A stretch of DNA of 64,000 nucleotides from Paraspadella gotoi. Its lineage: Eukaryota > Chaetognatha. The stretch spans positions 10,371,042 through 10,435,041 of the forward strand of contig CM119265.1 of NCBI GenBank assembly GCA_051294375.1, read 5' to 3'. Numbering within the stretch: the first letter of the stretch is position 1; every line of letters begins with the position of its first letter. Under the pieces are notes generated by a model. It searched no databases. It was given only the letters and a program-made list of their open reading frames with translations, and was not told where the DNA came from. A program made the translations under genes and the position numbers. This document shows, in pieces, positions 34,151 through 48,855 of this stretch.

Positions 34151-36326
34151 GGATAGTGCGGGGTAATTCGGAACACTTTTGGAAGTAATCAAATTTTTCG
34201 GGAAGTAAATATATTTAAAAAAAAAAATATTGGTGATATATCTAGGAAAGTGTCCCCGCTACTAGTTAATGCAGTCGTTTTTCTCTTGCGGACCCTAGGG
34301 GTAATTCGGAACACTTAATATATTATATATAATTTTTTTTAATATTACAACTATTATAACTAAAACACTATTATTAAGTGCCTTTTATTAATGTTTTATG
34401 TATAAACAATTAAAAATCTGATATTTTTAAGTGCTTAAAATGATTTTTAAGACTATATTCTCACTTTTGAAAAATTATTCAATGACAATACCATGATGGA
34501 AAAAAAGTGTCGCGGTTTGGAAAAGCCAGTTAATTTTATTATCAAATATATTTTTTGCTTAATAAATAAGTTTTAATAGGTAATATGACCTCCCTAAAAC
34601 TAAATAAAATGATTATTTCTCAACAGCATTAAATTATTCAATGCATTCAAATACTTCCAAAAGAGGTTGTTTGTTACTGTTTTCACTTCTTTTTGTTTGA
34701 GAGAACTACTCATATTATTGTAAAAATTAGATCTCTGACATGATATTTTTTATCAGATTTGGGGTAAAAAATGATCCTTAGCAAGCAGTGAAAAAAATTG
34801 ATCCTTTATAAAGTAAATCAAGCTTGAGCATATTGTGATAATTGATTAAGAAAACGTCGAATTTGGGATCAAGTGCAGTATTTTTTTTTCTTTTATAGAA
34901 AACCAATATTTCGATCTTATTTGACAGATCATCGTTCAGGGTAAGAGTGAAATGAATAAAAGAAGAGAGCTAAGGAAGAGAGAGAGAGAGAGAGAGAGAA
35001 CAGGTGAGAGTCAGACAATACAACAGGGATAAATCCCTCTACCCCCCCCTCGTTTCAATGTCTAGTCTCATTTCTTCATTTTTTTTCACTTCAGTAAAAT
35101 CTTTATTTTTTTATTTTTGGAGTTGTTTGATAATATATCCAAAGGTAAATAAAAATGATAACTTTGCTTACAGAAAGGTTACCTGGAACCTTATAACTTT
35201 TATTGATACTTTACAATTTAAAAATATCATTCTGTAACATTTACAGCATCAATGTATTTTTAATATTGTTTTTTTTACATATGAATTAAGATTCATTCCT
35301 GAATCTATCCTAATGGAGATAATGACATGAGACTAAAAAAAAAGCAGGGATTTTTAATAGTATTGGTTAAACTCAAAAACTAATAAAAAAGAACCAGAAA
35401 TGAGTATAAATAAAAAGTGTAGATATAAAAAGGATAAAAATGAAGGAAGCATATTTTTGGACAATGCATTTTTTGTCATACATAAATGAGACAAAGCTTA
35501 AATGAATCACAAAAGGCTAAAGTTTCTTGATATTTGAATTTTATTTTTTGATTCGTACATTAAAATGCCGAAAAATAACTGGAAAGTAACCGCGACACTT
35601 TTTTTCCCATCATGGTAGATACAAAATTTGTATATATTTTTTATGTACAGTATTTTTGATACAGTTTTCTATTTCCTTCCATTCCTTCATTTCGTCCCCA
35701 TTCTTCCTTTCGAATTAATATTGGTTTTCAGCCCATTTCTTTATTTCCAATATTATTTTTCTTATTCTTTTTATTTATCCTTTTTATTTATCCTTTTTAT
35801 TTAACCTTTTCAATTTTTTTTTTATTTGTTATTACCTTTTCAAAATATTTTTATTTCAATTATTTTTATATTAATTTCATCTTAATTTTGTCTCAAACTA
35901 ATTTTTTTTATTTAGGCGATAAATTCAATTCCAAACTTTTGTATATTTTTTATTGCTAAAAATAGTATTTTTACTGTAATATGAATAGTATAATAATTTT
36001 TCCGCCTAATTATTTAAAAAATGTTACTAACTGTAATTATTACTTAGTAAATTATCACTAACAGGTTATAAAAAGCATAAGGAGTAGCACAGAACACTTA
36101 CCTTAAAGGTGCTCCGTTTTACCCATATTTAAATGTAGCTATGTAAAAAAAATTGAATTATTTTTATTATTATTATTTTTTTTTTATAATATATGACTGA
36201 CATAGGCTTGAAAACGACTACTCAAAGACAAGCAGTGGAAAGTCAAGTTTTTTTTGTTTTTTTTTTATATAATTTAATGTTACAGTGTTCCGAATTACCC
36301 CTGTTCCGAATTAGCCCGCACTACCC
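34151..36326. mobile_element. TA-flanked inverted-repeat element P, copy 2
   Basis: 2176 bp between inverted GG(G/A)TAGTGCGGGGTAATTCGG and CCGAATTAGCCCGCACTACCC ends, flanked by TA. The block at 36020-36160 matches P1 12620-12730 in reverse orientation. It contains poly(GA) at 34977-34999 and no transposase. It separates the two unknown paralogues. Confidence 0.85.
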
Positions 36327-36510
36327 TAATAAAAGAAACAGATTCACAGCAGCTGAAGAACATCATGAATTCGTTTTAATTAAATTCGATTTGATTGATT
36401 TTTTGAGTATTAAAGACGAATCATAATTCCTCCTCCAACATGAGTGCTAAAAACAAAAATTATTTCACAACAGTAAAATCTAATAAAATGTCCTCGTAAT
36501 TCTTAACTAT

Positions 36511-37578
36511 TTAGTCCTTTCTCAGCAGCGACAAGACCGGCTGCAGTTCATCCGATAGCTCCCCGTCCAGTTGCCTCAGAGTGAGAGACGCTTTAGCGGC
36601 CGAGAATCGCAGCTTAGGAATGGCGAGACGGAGCAGAGCAGCCAGCTGCGAACGTAGGCCACGGACGTGGTAGTTGTCCTCGTACGAGTCCCAACACGGA
36701 AGCTCCTTTACCAAAGACCAAGCTTTGAGGGAAAAATCCAGGCTCCCCGACCAATCCTGGGAAAAATGCGCCACTAATTAAAACAGACTGGCGTTGAGGT
36801 TTACGAAAAAACCAACCACCTCCAACTTGGAAAGCGTCGTCATCTGCTCAATCGCCCGACGGTTAAAGGCGATGACCGCCGACTCCGCCGTCAGAAAGCA
36901 ATGGTGATCTCTGGCGGAGCCCATCCTCGAGCGCGGTAGGGCCTTGAAGATGGCGGCCTTGAGAGAACGCAACTCGGTCAAGTAGCGACTGACGCTGGGT
37001 CGCCGCAAAAGAGACTCGACTCGCGGCGCGGTCAGCGGGGTTTTGAAGTGGACGGCTCGAAGGATTATTTGGACGAGGTCGTCACGGCTGGCGGTTGACA
37101 ATTTGCGCCCTAGAGTCAACAGCTCGGGCGATTCCGGGATGGGACCGGCGAGACCTACGAACCTGGTGCCTCCTCCACGCATTTCCGGCGCAATGCAGAG
37201 TCTTTTCGCATTATTGCTCTTCTTCGGCCCCAGGCGTTTAGATCCTGCGCGAGGTGCGGCAACTAACGGGGAGTTTAAGAAGTCGTCTCCGCTCGATCCG
37301 CCGGTGGTAGTCGGCAAATTCTCCTTCTCATCGACCTTTAGCTTTTTGAGACGAGGACCGAGACTGTCGAGCGTGTCGGTCTCCAACGTGTCGGCTTCCG
37401 GCTGATACGCCACCAAAAATCAACACGTCAATCCCTACATTCCGAGTTAAACATTAAAGAGGACGCGTCAAGAGTCTCATTGACAGACCTTGTCTCCGAT
37501 CGATAGACGCCGATCTTCTTTCGATTTTCGATGCATCGTCGAAACGGCGACGCTGGTTGCCGATTTATTTCGCATCAT
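36511..37578 (-). CDS. Unknown protein, tandem paralogue 2
   Basis: Three exons in phase, 305 residues: 37578-37489, 37401-36820 and 36756-36511. The protein starts MMRNKSATSVAVS and has a basic, Pro/Thr-rich first third (RLKKLKVDEKENLP, GSKRLGPKKSNNAKR) and a helical remainder with RDDLVQIILRAVHFKTPLT, LKAAIFKALPRSRM and LDFSLKAWSLVKELPCWDS. The blocks (A)xFKALP and LKAWxxVxxLPxW align in order with the gene at 34089-32598, so the two are probably old tandem duplicates. A second ATG three bases downstream is an equally good start. No function can be assigned. Confidence 0.7.
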
Positions 37579-38659
37579 CGTCGTTATTATTAAGGAAAAA
37601 TAAAAGATCTGCGGGGATGAGAAAAAAAATTAGAAAAACTACATATTACAATGAAGAGAAAACACTTTTTTGGCGAAACGAACTTTTTAATTAAATTTTT
37701 GGACGACGAAAAAAAAATAAATTTCGTCGCAGGCCTCGGACGCAAAGGGGAAACGGGATCGAGATTCACGAAAACTACGTCTTGGCCAAGACAAGCCGAT
37801 CTCTTTTAACTTTTCCATATAAAAACATCCAAAAAAAGAAGAAAAAAAAACCATCCATCACCGAGGAATAAATTTGCCATCGTTTGGAAATGTAACCGGA
37901 TGAATTGAAAATTAAAAAAAAAAATAAAAGCAACGATTCAAGAATGACAATGCGGTTTTGAAGTGTACAAATTTGTAACGAGTCGAAGATACACAGAAAG
38001 ATAACTTTTGATAATTGTATCAAAAAGACAAGTTATTTAATTTTTTGTAAATAATATATATTAGAGGCAACAAAGAAACAACGGAGAGATAGATCTCTTT
38101 GAGGGAATGTACGCTGTTCTGCTCTGATATTAAAATATTTCCCAAAAAGACAAAGGAGGAAAAAGGAGTAAAGACTAAATCTAATTCAACAAACACTAAT
38201 CTTCCTATTTTTGTTGCTCTTGCCACAGAGGCCTTAAGATTCAAATGAAGACACATTATGATTATACGTAAAAACATGGAAGCTAACATCACAGAACATT
38301 GCTTAAGGCGAGCAAACAGAAGAACCAGATTTGATAATAAAGAGGAGTAAAAAAGAACCGTAGTACAAATAAGAAAAAAAACCCATGATTGCTGTAAGCC
38401 ACTGTATAATGAGTCGCAGAAGCAAATTCGACCCCTGCGAAGCTCAGTCGATATCAAATAAGAAAGAGAATAATACGCACCATGGAAAATCCCACCGACT
38501 AGTTGAAAACAAACTAAAAATATAAAACAAGCGCGAAGTTCAGTCTTCGTTTTAGCGAAAAAATAAAAATGCGTCATTTTCAATTTAATTGCAAATTTTT
38601 TTTATTTGTGATTCAGATTGATGGTCGATTAATCATCGAAACTCAGTCTGATTCCGCCT
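37579..38659. other. Gene-free stretch, probable 3' UTR and promoter
   Basis: AT-rich interval between paralogue 2 and the DBB gene. It includes one 187-codon open frame (38583-38020, minus) with hydrophobic, Leu/Ser-rich composition and no recognisable motif. It is more likely the 3' UTR of the gene to the right than a gene. Confidence 0.4.
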
Positions 38660-41600
38660 TCAAGACTCAGCCAGGTTCAAAAAGGCGTCGGACGCAACAG
38701 GCACGGCGCCGACGCCGGAAAAGCTGGAACGCAAAAACTCGTCCCTCGCTAAAATGACTGGATGAGGCCGAGTCACGGTGGCGTTAAAGTACCTGGCGGA
38801 AGCAGAGACATTGGGCGAAGCCGAACCCGAACTGCCCGTCGATAAAAATCTCAGATCCGGATTGAGTGGCACTGTCGCAGCCGGGGTCGTCGAAACCGGC
38901 CGAACCACGGTGACTTCCGAAGTGACGTCGGCCGTGGCGGAACGGGCGCGGCGATATTGTTGTTGCAGTTGGCGCTGCCGACTGTTTGACGCGGAATCGG
39001 AGCCGGGCCTTCCGAGCAGCGCTATTGCCGATCTCGATCCGGCGTCGCAGGGAAAAAACGCGTCGTCGAAGTGATCGCTCGGGGGCGGCGGAGGCGGCCG
39101 ATGAGTCGCCGGTTTGGCCGTCGGCGTCGAGGAAAGCGGACGCGCGCGCGGCGGAATAGGCGGCGGGGCTTCTAGATCTGCCCGGACAGTGTCCGGTTCC
39201 ATCGTCAAATTTAACGACCGCACGCGCTGACGGCGTTCCTCGCGGGCCGACGGGCAATAGTCGCGTTCCGGTGACGATTTACAGAGTCGGGTGTCTTGAC
39301 GAAAAGAGGCGGGCAGCGTGCACACAGGCTGCGCAGGCGCAGAAATAGACGAGGGCCGAGGCGCGGTCATCGACGTCGGTTTAACTGGCACGGGACGCTG
39401 GGAGGAAGGGCGAAGTGGCAATGTTTGCGGCGAAGAGACCGGGGGACGTTGCGGCAGTGGAGGAGACAGCACGGGGAGAGCTTCGCGAGGTTTGTTGCAA
39501 GAGAATTGACGGGTACGCGACTTAGCAGCGGAGTTACAACCGCCGCTACACGAGTCCCGATGAGTCGGAGGATGATGATGATGATGATGATTTTTGGAAT
39601 GGGATTTCGACGACGACGACGATTTGTGAGAATCGAAATCCTTCAGTTGCGTCGACGTCGACGACGATGGATCTTTGCCGTTGTAATATTCGGAGGTAAC
39701 GAAGGAGACGTCTTTGGTGGCGGCCTTGTGCGAAGACCTCGAAGTGGAATAGCGGTGACAATGAGATTGCTGCTGTTGCTGGTGATGATGATTATGATGA
39801 TGATGATGATGATGACGCTGCTGAGAATTTCTGTCGGGCCTCTCGGTGACATAATCTTTGGATCGGGAGCCCTCCGACGTTCGCCGAGGTCGACCCCCTT
39901 TGATAGAGTCCTTGCGGGGACGCTCAGCTTCACGCGGAGACTGCTCTTCCGAAGCGTCGGAGGTTAAACTTTCGGTTCGCGGGTTGGAGCAGCTCGACAA
40001 AGTGTTTCGCTTCTTTTCCGATTTTTTCGATGCTCGTCGACCGTCGAGTGTGCTAGAATGAAAAAAATATTTTTTAATTTTAATATTTTTTTTATTTTTT
40101 TAATATTTTAATATTTTTTAATTTTTTACTTTTAGTTTATATACATTAATTGCAAGGACATTGATTACATGTCCATTTTACACACCTGTTGGGAGTGCTC
40201 ATGGCCAATGGACTCTGAAATGGCGAGGATCCTCGATCTACGAACTGCGGGGACGTCGACGAAGACTCAGACGATTCCGAGTGTTTATACTTTCCGCGCG
40301 ACGAACCAGGCGAGAGAAGCGATGGCGACGGAGACGAAGCACCCGAATCGACGGCGCCGTCCTTGACTGGGGATTTCACGCTTTTCTTTCCCAAAATTCG
40401 ATTGATGAGTCCGACTTTGGTTCGCGGTTTCCCCTCAGCTTCGGAGAGAGCGAGACGATCAAAGTCCGCCAGTTTCTTTCGCTTCTCCGAATACGTCGTT
40501 CCGCGAGAACTTCCGTTGGAGGTCGATTCCGTGGCGTCGTTCCAACTGTGGACGAGGTTCGCGTCTTGGCTAAAGGAATTTTAACAAATTTAGATCTAAA
40601 CTAAAATAAAATTCCAATTTTTTTAAATTTAAAATTAATTAATCTATTGTTAGTTGTATAAGTATCCACTAACTTGCGAAATGCTCCTTTGCCGAATTTA
40701 AAGTGAAAAGGAGCCATATTAGGAAAGGGATCGGGCAGCGAGGAGTGTGTGCTCGCCATCGACGGCGACCTCGGAAGTGTAGCCGGCTTCCCATCTCCAC
40801 CGTCCAGAGTGTCTCTCTCCAGACCCCAAACGACGGGATCCAAAGGATCCTGCAACAATAGATGGGGCTTGGGCGGCATCATACCGAAGAGGTTACCGCC
40901 CGCCTCGTTTCGGATCGTCTCGGCGGAAACAAGGCAGGGCTGCGACGGCGCGTTGGAGAGCATCATCATCATGTAATTTCCGCCGTTCACTCCGCGCGTC
41001 CCGTAGACGGATTCTACGACGCCATTGACGTAGTGCCCGCCAACATCTCCGAGATCACCGGCGATGACGAAGTTTGTCTTCGATTCGGAAGTCGGGTTCG
41101 AGTCCGGCGTCGGCCTCGGAGCGATCATCGTCTCGTAGCCGAGATCTTCGCCGCCGGTCGGGCCAGCGACGAGAGGTTTGGGCGTGGAAGAACGCGAGAC
41201 GCAAGAGGCGGACGAAGCTGAAGAGACGAGGGTAGAAGAGGAGCCGACGGCAGAAATCGGATCGAGAGGTTCAGGTAGTGCAGTCGTCAACGAGGCGATG
41301 GAGCTGAGGGAAGTCATCTCCGTCGTCGCAGACTTTATTGAGCTGGTCTCTGAATCTAGGGACGACGGATCCCGTAAGTCGTTGTCATCACCGACGGTCG
41401 AAGCAGGGGTGTAACCGTGAGAGGACGGTTCGCCGAATCCATAGAGATTCGCCGATCGAGCGATAGTCTCGTAGAGGCGAACGCGGGCCTCGTCGACGAC
41501 AGACTTCTTCCGCTGATAGTCGGACAAAAAGGATGCCAACTCGTGGAATCCCGAAGCGGCGGCTAATTGTTGAGGTGTCTGCTCGTCAATGTTGCACACC

Positions 41601-43770
41601 GTCTGAGGGAATGGAGGAAAGTAAGCAACGCAAATAAAGTTATAGAAATGTTCTGACGATTCTTTGCAAAACAATCTAAGAATAGTACAGAAGGCTTCAT
41701 ATTATAAAATGTGGTGCCCCTTTTTTGTGACCAGAATCTGTTCCCACCAAACTACCCGATCGAATTTAATGAAATTTTACCTAATGTCTATATAAATGGA
41801 ACTATCGAGGCGAATTTTGATATTCAACCCCTGACAAGAGATACAGGACCCTGGGGGTGGACCCCTGGGGGGCCAAAAAATTCTACATTTTTTTTTTATT
41901 TTTCAGAATTTTTTAGTAGCATCAGGCGCATTGACGTTTTAAACATAAGAAAAAACATTTTAGAACTAAAATTGATAAATTTGCAATAATTAAGCATGAT
42001 TGAAGACGCATGGTTCATCGTTTTACTTCCAATTTTCCCAAATTATTCCAAATCTGACTTTAACTGCTGATGTTCATGAAGCTAAAAATTAAGGTAAATG
42101 AATATTTTTGAGGTAATAAATATGTTTTTGTGGAAGAATAAATGTCTGTGCAACTGTTGAAAATAAAATTTTTTTAAAAATTTTTGACCATTTTTTGCCC
42201 CCATGGGTGACCCCCCCCCCCCCCGGGGGCTCAGCGGTCAAATATTGAAATTCGCCTCGATAGTTCTATTTGTATTCACATAGGGATCGTTCATTCCAAA
42301 TTTCAATAAATTTGGTCCAGTAGTTTTCTCGGAACGAGTTCTGGTAGCAAAAAAGGGGTACTGTGGCGGTATATTCACACCGCCTCATGTCCACCATCCT
42401 TCAGCCAAATCCATTGGCTCAGAGGGGGAACACACCATCCCAAGCGTAGTGTTCCATCCACAGTCCTAACGACTTCCCTCTGCGTTGGCAAAGCGAGACC
42501 GTCCTAGGGTAACCGCGCCAGTGACTGGAGGCGTCACTGAGGGTCGGAAGCCCCCAAAGCCAACAGTGAGATGCCCCATCCCAATGGGCATCACAGGCAA
42601 CCCGGCTGTTGCCATAGTACCTCATTTTATAATATGAAGTCTTCTGTAATCTTCGAACATTGTATTTTACTTCTCATCTTACCTGCAAAACTTCGATGCC
42701 CGGACAATCGAGCAAGTTGGCGCAGAGATCTTTGAGACCGAAAGACGCAGCCAAATGCAGTAGCGTGGGATACTTTCTCAAAGTGCTGCGATGTTCCGTC
42801 GCCGACGCAGCAGCAGACGGAAGACGCAGCGCCCGGTCGATCGGCTCGTAGGGCGCGTTGTGCTGAAAAATTTTTACGAGACGTCGATCGAGGGCGGCGT
42901 TGTCGGCGATGTCAAGACCAAGGGCGTCGGCGAGGGCGCTCAAGGGATTGGCGACGGACTCGAGGAAGAAAGAGAGACGCTCGCTGGAGGATTCGACGAA
43001 GAGCGGACCCTCGGCGACGCAACGCGTGGACACGTTCGACCCCTCCGCGTCGCTCTCCGTCAAAACGATGAGGCGCGGGCCGGGAGACATGGCAGGCAAA
43101 TCGCAGGTGACAGAGTGAAGATTCTGGTAGAAGCAATCGGCCACTGATAAATCCTCTTTCTCGTCTTTGAGACTGGGCCCGGCCCGCATGACGCTGACGC
43201 GGTAGCGACGGGAGGCGTCCAGGCGAGAGCCGTTGACGAGGATGCAGAGGGTGGAAGCGACACTGGATGAGACGGTCGAGGGGAAAGGCTGGAGGATCAA
43301 GTGATCGGATGAGGACGCGTTCGGATGCCACGAGAGGTGATGCAGCGGATTGTCGGAATCGCGAACGCGGCTAGTCGAGTAAGTTGGGAGATCTTGCAAG
43401 GGCAGAGTCGTGGGTCTGGTGCTCGCCGACGAGGCTGACTGGAGATCCTGAGAGGCGATGGCACCGCCGTCCAACACCGGTGTCTGCCATGGGGAGATAG
43501 TGGGAGTTGGCGTTGAAGAAACTTTGGGAGAATCTTGAACAGGAAACTCATCGGGTGAAGCCATGACTGGAGCGTTGATGTATTCCGCACAAGATGATGG
43601 ACTGTGTATAATTTAAACACAATAAAAATTAGATATTAACGATTATCATGCGAACTTGCTTATGTATTGAACCATTCTCACCCGGACTCGCAAACGGGGC
43701 TGGGATCAGAGTCGCAGGCATTGAGGCGGCGACGACGGTGACGTTCCGCGGCGGAAGCGGAAGACGCCAT
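38660..43770 (-). CDS. DBB-domain adaptor (Dof/BCAP/BANK-like) with YxxM motifs
   Basis: Five exons in phase, 1237 residues: 43770-43682, 43601-42683, 41602-40674, 40569-40186 and 40052-38660. The block TLLHLAASFGLKDLCANLL followed by LDCPGIEVL and an ankyrin-like EQTPQQLAAASGFHELASFL is the signature of the DBB region shared by Drosophila Dof and vertebrate BCAP (PIK3AP1) and BANK1, which link receptors to PI3K or other SH2 proteins. Downstream lie possible docking sites: LGYETM and NYMMM (both YxxM, the p85 SH2 motif), EYYNG (YxN, a Grb2-type motif) and proline-rich SH3 ligands (PPPIPPRARP). The last exon encodes long His, Gln and Ser runs. No TIR domain was recognised at the N-terminus. 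One intron carries element M1 copy C. The family call rests on the DBB block; ortholog identity within the family is open. Confidence 0.75.
41688..42646. mobile_element. TA-flanked element M1, copy C, with nested element N1
   Basis: M1 ends CAGAAGGCTTCATATTATA and its inverse with TA duplications (41686-41687, 42647-42648). It is interrupted near its right end by element N1 (42362-42616). The interior around 41965-41995 preserves the intact target sequence that the DIRS element hit in copy B. Confidence 0.9.
42362..42616 (-). mobile_element. 255-bp element N, copy 1
   Basis: Nearly identical to 61671-61926 and 62160-62414, in reverse orientation. It begins TATGGCAAC and ends ACCGCCACA, weak inverted repeats of each other. 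GTAC flanks it on both sides (42358-42361 and 42617-42620); the uninterrupted M1 copies carry a single GGTACC there, so the element duplicated GTAC on insertion. No ORF; non-autonomous. Confidence 0.85.
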
Positions 43771-44066
43771 CTTTCAATCGACGACCAATTTTTAAGCAAT
43801 ACAAAAATGCGTAACAAAAATGTCAAAAGGGAAAAAAATGAGAAACAAAAAAAAATCTGGGTGTTGGGGAGAAAATTAAAACGAAACTTAGAAATACAAT
43901 AATAGCAAAACAATTCGTTTAAAAAATAAATAAACAATCGTTGAAGATTAAACAAGTCAATCTTTTGAAAAGGATTTCATGGGATCATGGGAGGATGATA
44001 TCCAATTTCATTTCCAGTTTTTCAACGAATCGTACTTATACTCAGTAAGTAGGCCACTTTCAATCC

Positions 44067-44615
44067 TCATTCCTCATCCTTAATTCTTTTCAAAAAGTCT
44101 AGCTCGAATCGAAGAAAGGCTTTCATCGACGGATCCGTGAGTTGCTCCAACGCTTTCTCCGCCATGTCTCCCCCGTCCTCGTAATACTCGATGAGCTCCT
44201 GAAGCAAAACGGAAGAAAGCCTTAATTCTCGCCAAACTTACGAGCTCATCACTTTCTCTCTTCTCTCCGAAAAACATACCTTGGCGTGTTCGAGCCAAAC
44301 GCAGTTGGCGCAACCGCTCATGCAACAGAGTCCGCCGGGGGGCTCATCGGGCGGCGGGCCTTTTCCCGGAAGGGCGGGCAAGCTCGATGACGAGTCACTT
44401 TCAGATCCGAGAGACGGCGCCTTTTCGAAGACGTCACCCGACTTTGCGTCGTCGTCGCAATCCCCGGCGCCAACGGAAGTCGAAAAGGCGCGCGAAAGTG
44501 AGAGACGGAAACGAAACGGCGTGCACGTCACGTGTTTAATACTAGACGTCGAAATCCCGTCGATTCCATGGGCGAAGAGTCTCGTTCCGATTCGGGCGAC
44601 GAGATAAGGATGCAT
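44067..44615 (-). CDS. OXLD1: OXLD1 (oxidoreductase-like domain protein)
   Basis: Two exons in phase, 155 residues: 44615-44280 and 44198-44067. The conserved oxidoreductase-like motif is GLCCMSGCANCVWLEHAK, preceded by a PPPDEPPGG linker and followed by ELIEYYEDGGDMAEKALEQL and MKAFLRFELDFLKRIK, as in human OXLD1. The Cys residues (CC, C, C) are all kept. The N-terminus is Arg/Ser-rich with few acidic residues, compatible with a mitochondrial presequence. The biochemical activity of the family is not established. The start is the first in-frame ATG. Confidence 0.95.
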
Positions 44616-46300
44616 CGAAATCGATCCACGTTCATAGCGACTACGAGTATTTAGTGTTTTGAAAGTGTTTCAGAGTCGCTACTAAATAAATGTTTGATCG
44701 GAAATCGTAATCTATGGTTCGAAAAATCCTGATAGAGGAAGAAACAAATGTCTATAAAATTTAACCCAGTTTATATATAAATTATAATACGCAAAATTTT
44801 TCCAAACGGTTCAGATTCTTGCATTTAGTATGTCCCGTTTTGAGGTTATTCTGTTTTGTACACCGAATTACTAGTACAGCAAGTTACGTCTTCGTTCTCG
44901 ATGGGTTGACGTTATTTTATGAGAAAATTAGAAGCCATGGTTTTAGAGAGACAGAATTGTGGAACTAGGAATTACTTTTTTTCTCGATGAAAGCAAACTC
45001 GGTATGATATAAGTAAAGAGAGACTAGTAAATATCGATAAAATACGAGTACTGAAGAAACGAGAGAGAAATTTTTTGCTTCATAAAAACCCACGCGCTTT
45101 TTCAGAAGCGTCTCTTGACAACAAAAGCGAATTTATTAAACAAACTCATGATTTGCGTTGAAAAAAAAATCCGGTCCTTTGCAGCAAAATGACACGGTAC
45201 ATTAGTTTAAACTTAAAAGCTCGTGTTATAAGCAGCGGAATATTGTCCGTCATACGAATACATGTATATGCTCAGGTAAAAGTTGTAACAAATGTCATGT
45301 AGAATTAGTTGTAGAAGCAAGAATTCTAGAATACTATTTCTTTCTTTAATTCATGATAAATCCGGTTTTTGAATCTTTTACTAAAATTTTTTGTCCTAAG
45401 AGGCAGTGGTTAAAATCATCGTAATGTTGTTGAAGCACCGATTCTAAAATTAAACACGTATGACTGTCGGATTTTAGGTATATAAAAATATTTCTCGATT
45501 TAAATCCCTCCAATCTAATTTTAAAAATATTTTTAAAAAATCATTTCAAAATTATATTTATCAGTTATTAATCGACTAGAATAATAGTTATATTTTTTAA
45601 GATGAAATAAAAATTGGAAAAAAGCTTTCATTAAATGCAAATTCATGATCATAATAATTAGACGACGAATCTGGCGAGAGCTTTAAAATTTTCCCTAATA
45701 AAACTCATACCTAATTCAATATAAAAGTTCTTCCATCACAGATAAATCCTCCCACAATCATAACCGATTTATCGCATTTTTTTTCTCCACGGGAACTATT
45801 TATCCGCCAGAAACGCTAATAAGAAGAATCGGGTAAACACAAAAACTAACAACTACTAACGATGCAGCCAAAAAAGTCCACGGTAACACGAAACAAATAA
45901 ACTCGTTTTCAAAATGTGGACGAATAAATTTAAAAACTTTGTAACAATATGTCTCGGAGGGGGGGGGGAAATACGGGTAAGCTTCCACGTAGCGATTTTT
46001 GTTGTTGATACACGTATTGCGATTTTTAAAAAAAATCATACACTTATGATGCAATATTCTTTACAAGAAGACACTTGCAATAATGTTAACAAAAACTGAA
46101 TGATTTAAAAAAAATATATCACCTTCGAAGCGGCTATGGTTCGCGTGTTAGGACCAAACGGTTATCACGGACGAAATAAACTAACTTTTTTCGCAAAAAG
46201 TTCCTTTGTTGCGTTTACGGAAATGACCTAAACTGCGAATGACTTTTATTTCAATATAGACCAATTTAAAAAAAATTCCAATTAAGCCTAAATGATTTCC
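44616..46300. other. Gene-free stretch between OXLD1 and RAB6
   Basis: 1.7 kb, strongly AT-rich. It should include the RAB6 3' UTR (right part) and OXLD1 promoter (left part). No ORF, repeat family or RNA gene was recognised. Confidence 0.5.

Positions 46301-48855
<2,555 letters not shown>

Noticed and set aside
38020-38583. 187-codon hydrophobic open frame on the minus strand
   Set aside because: No motif, AT-rich with strongly Leu/Phe/Ser-biased composition, no splice context; it lies where a 3' UTR is expected. Possible but unsupported as a membrane protein.
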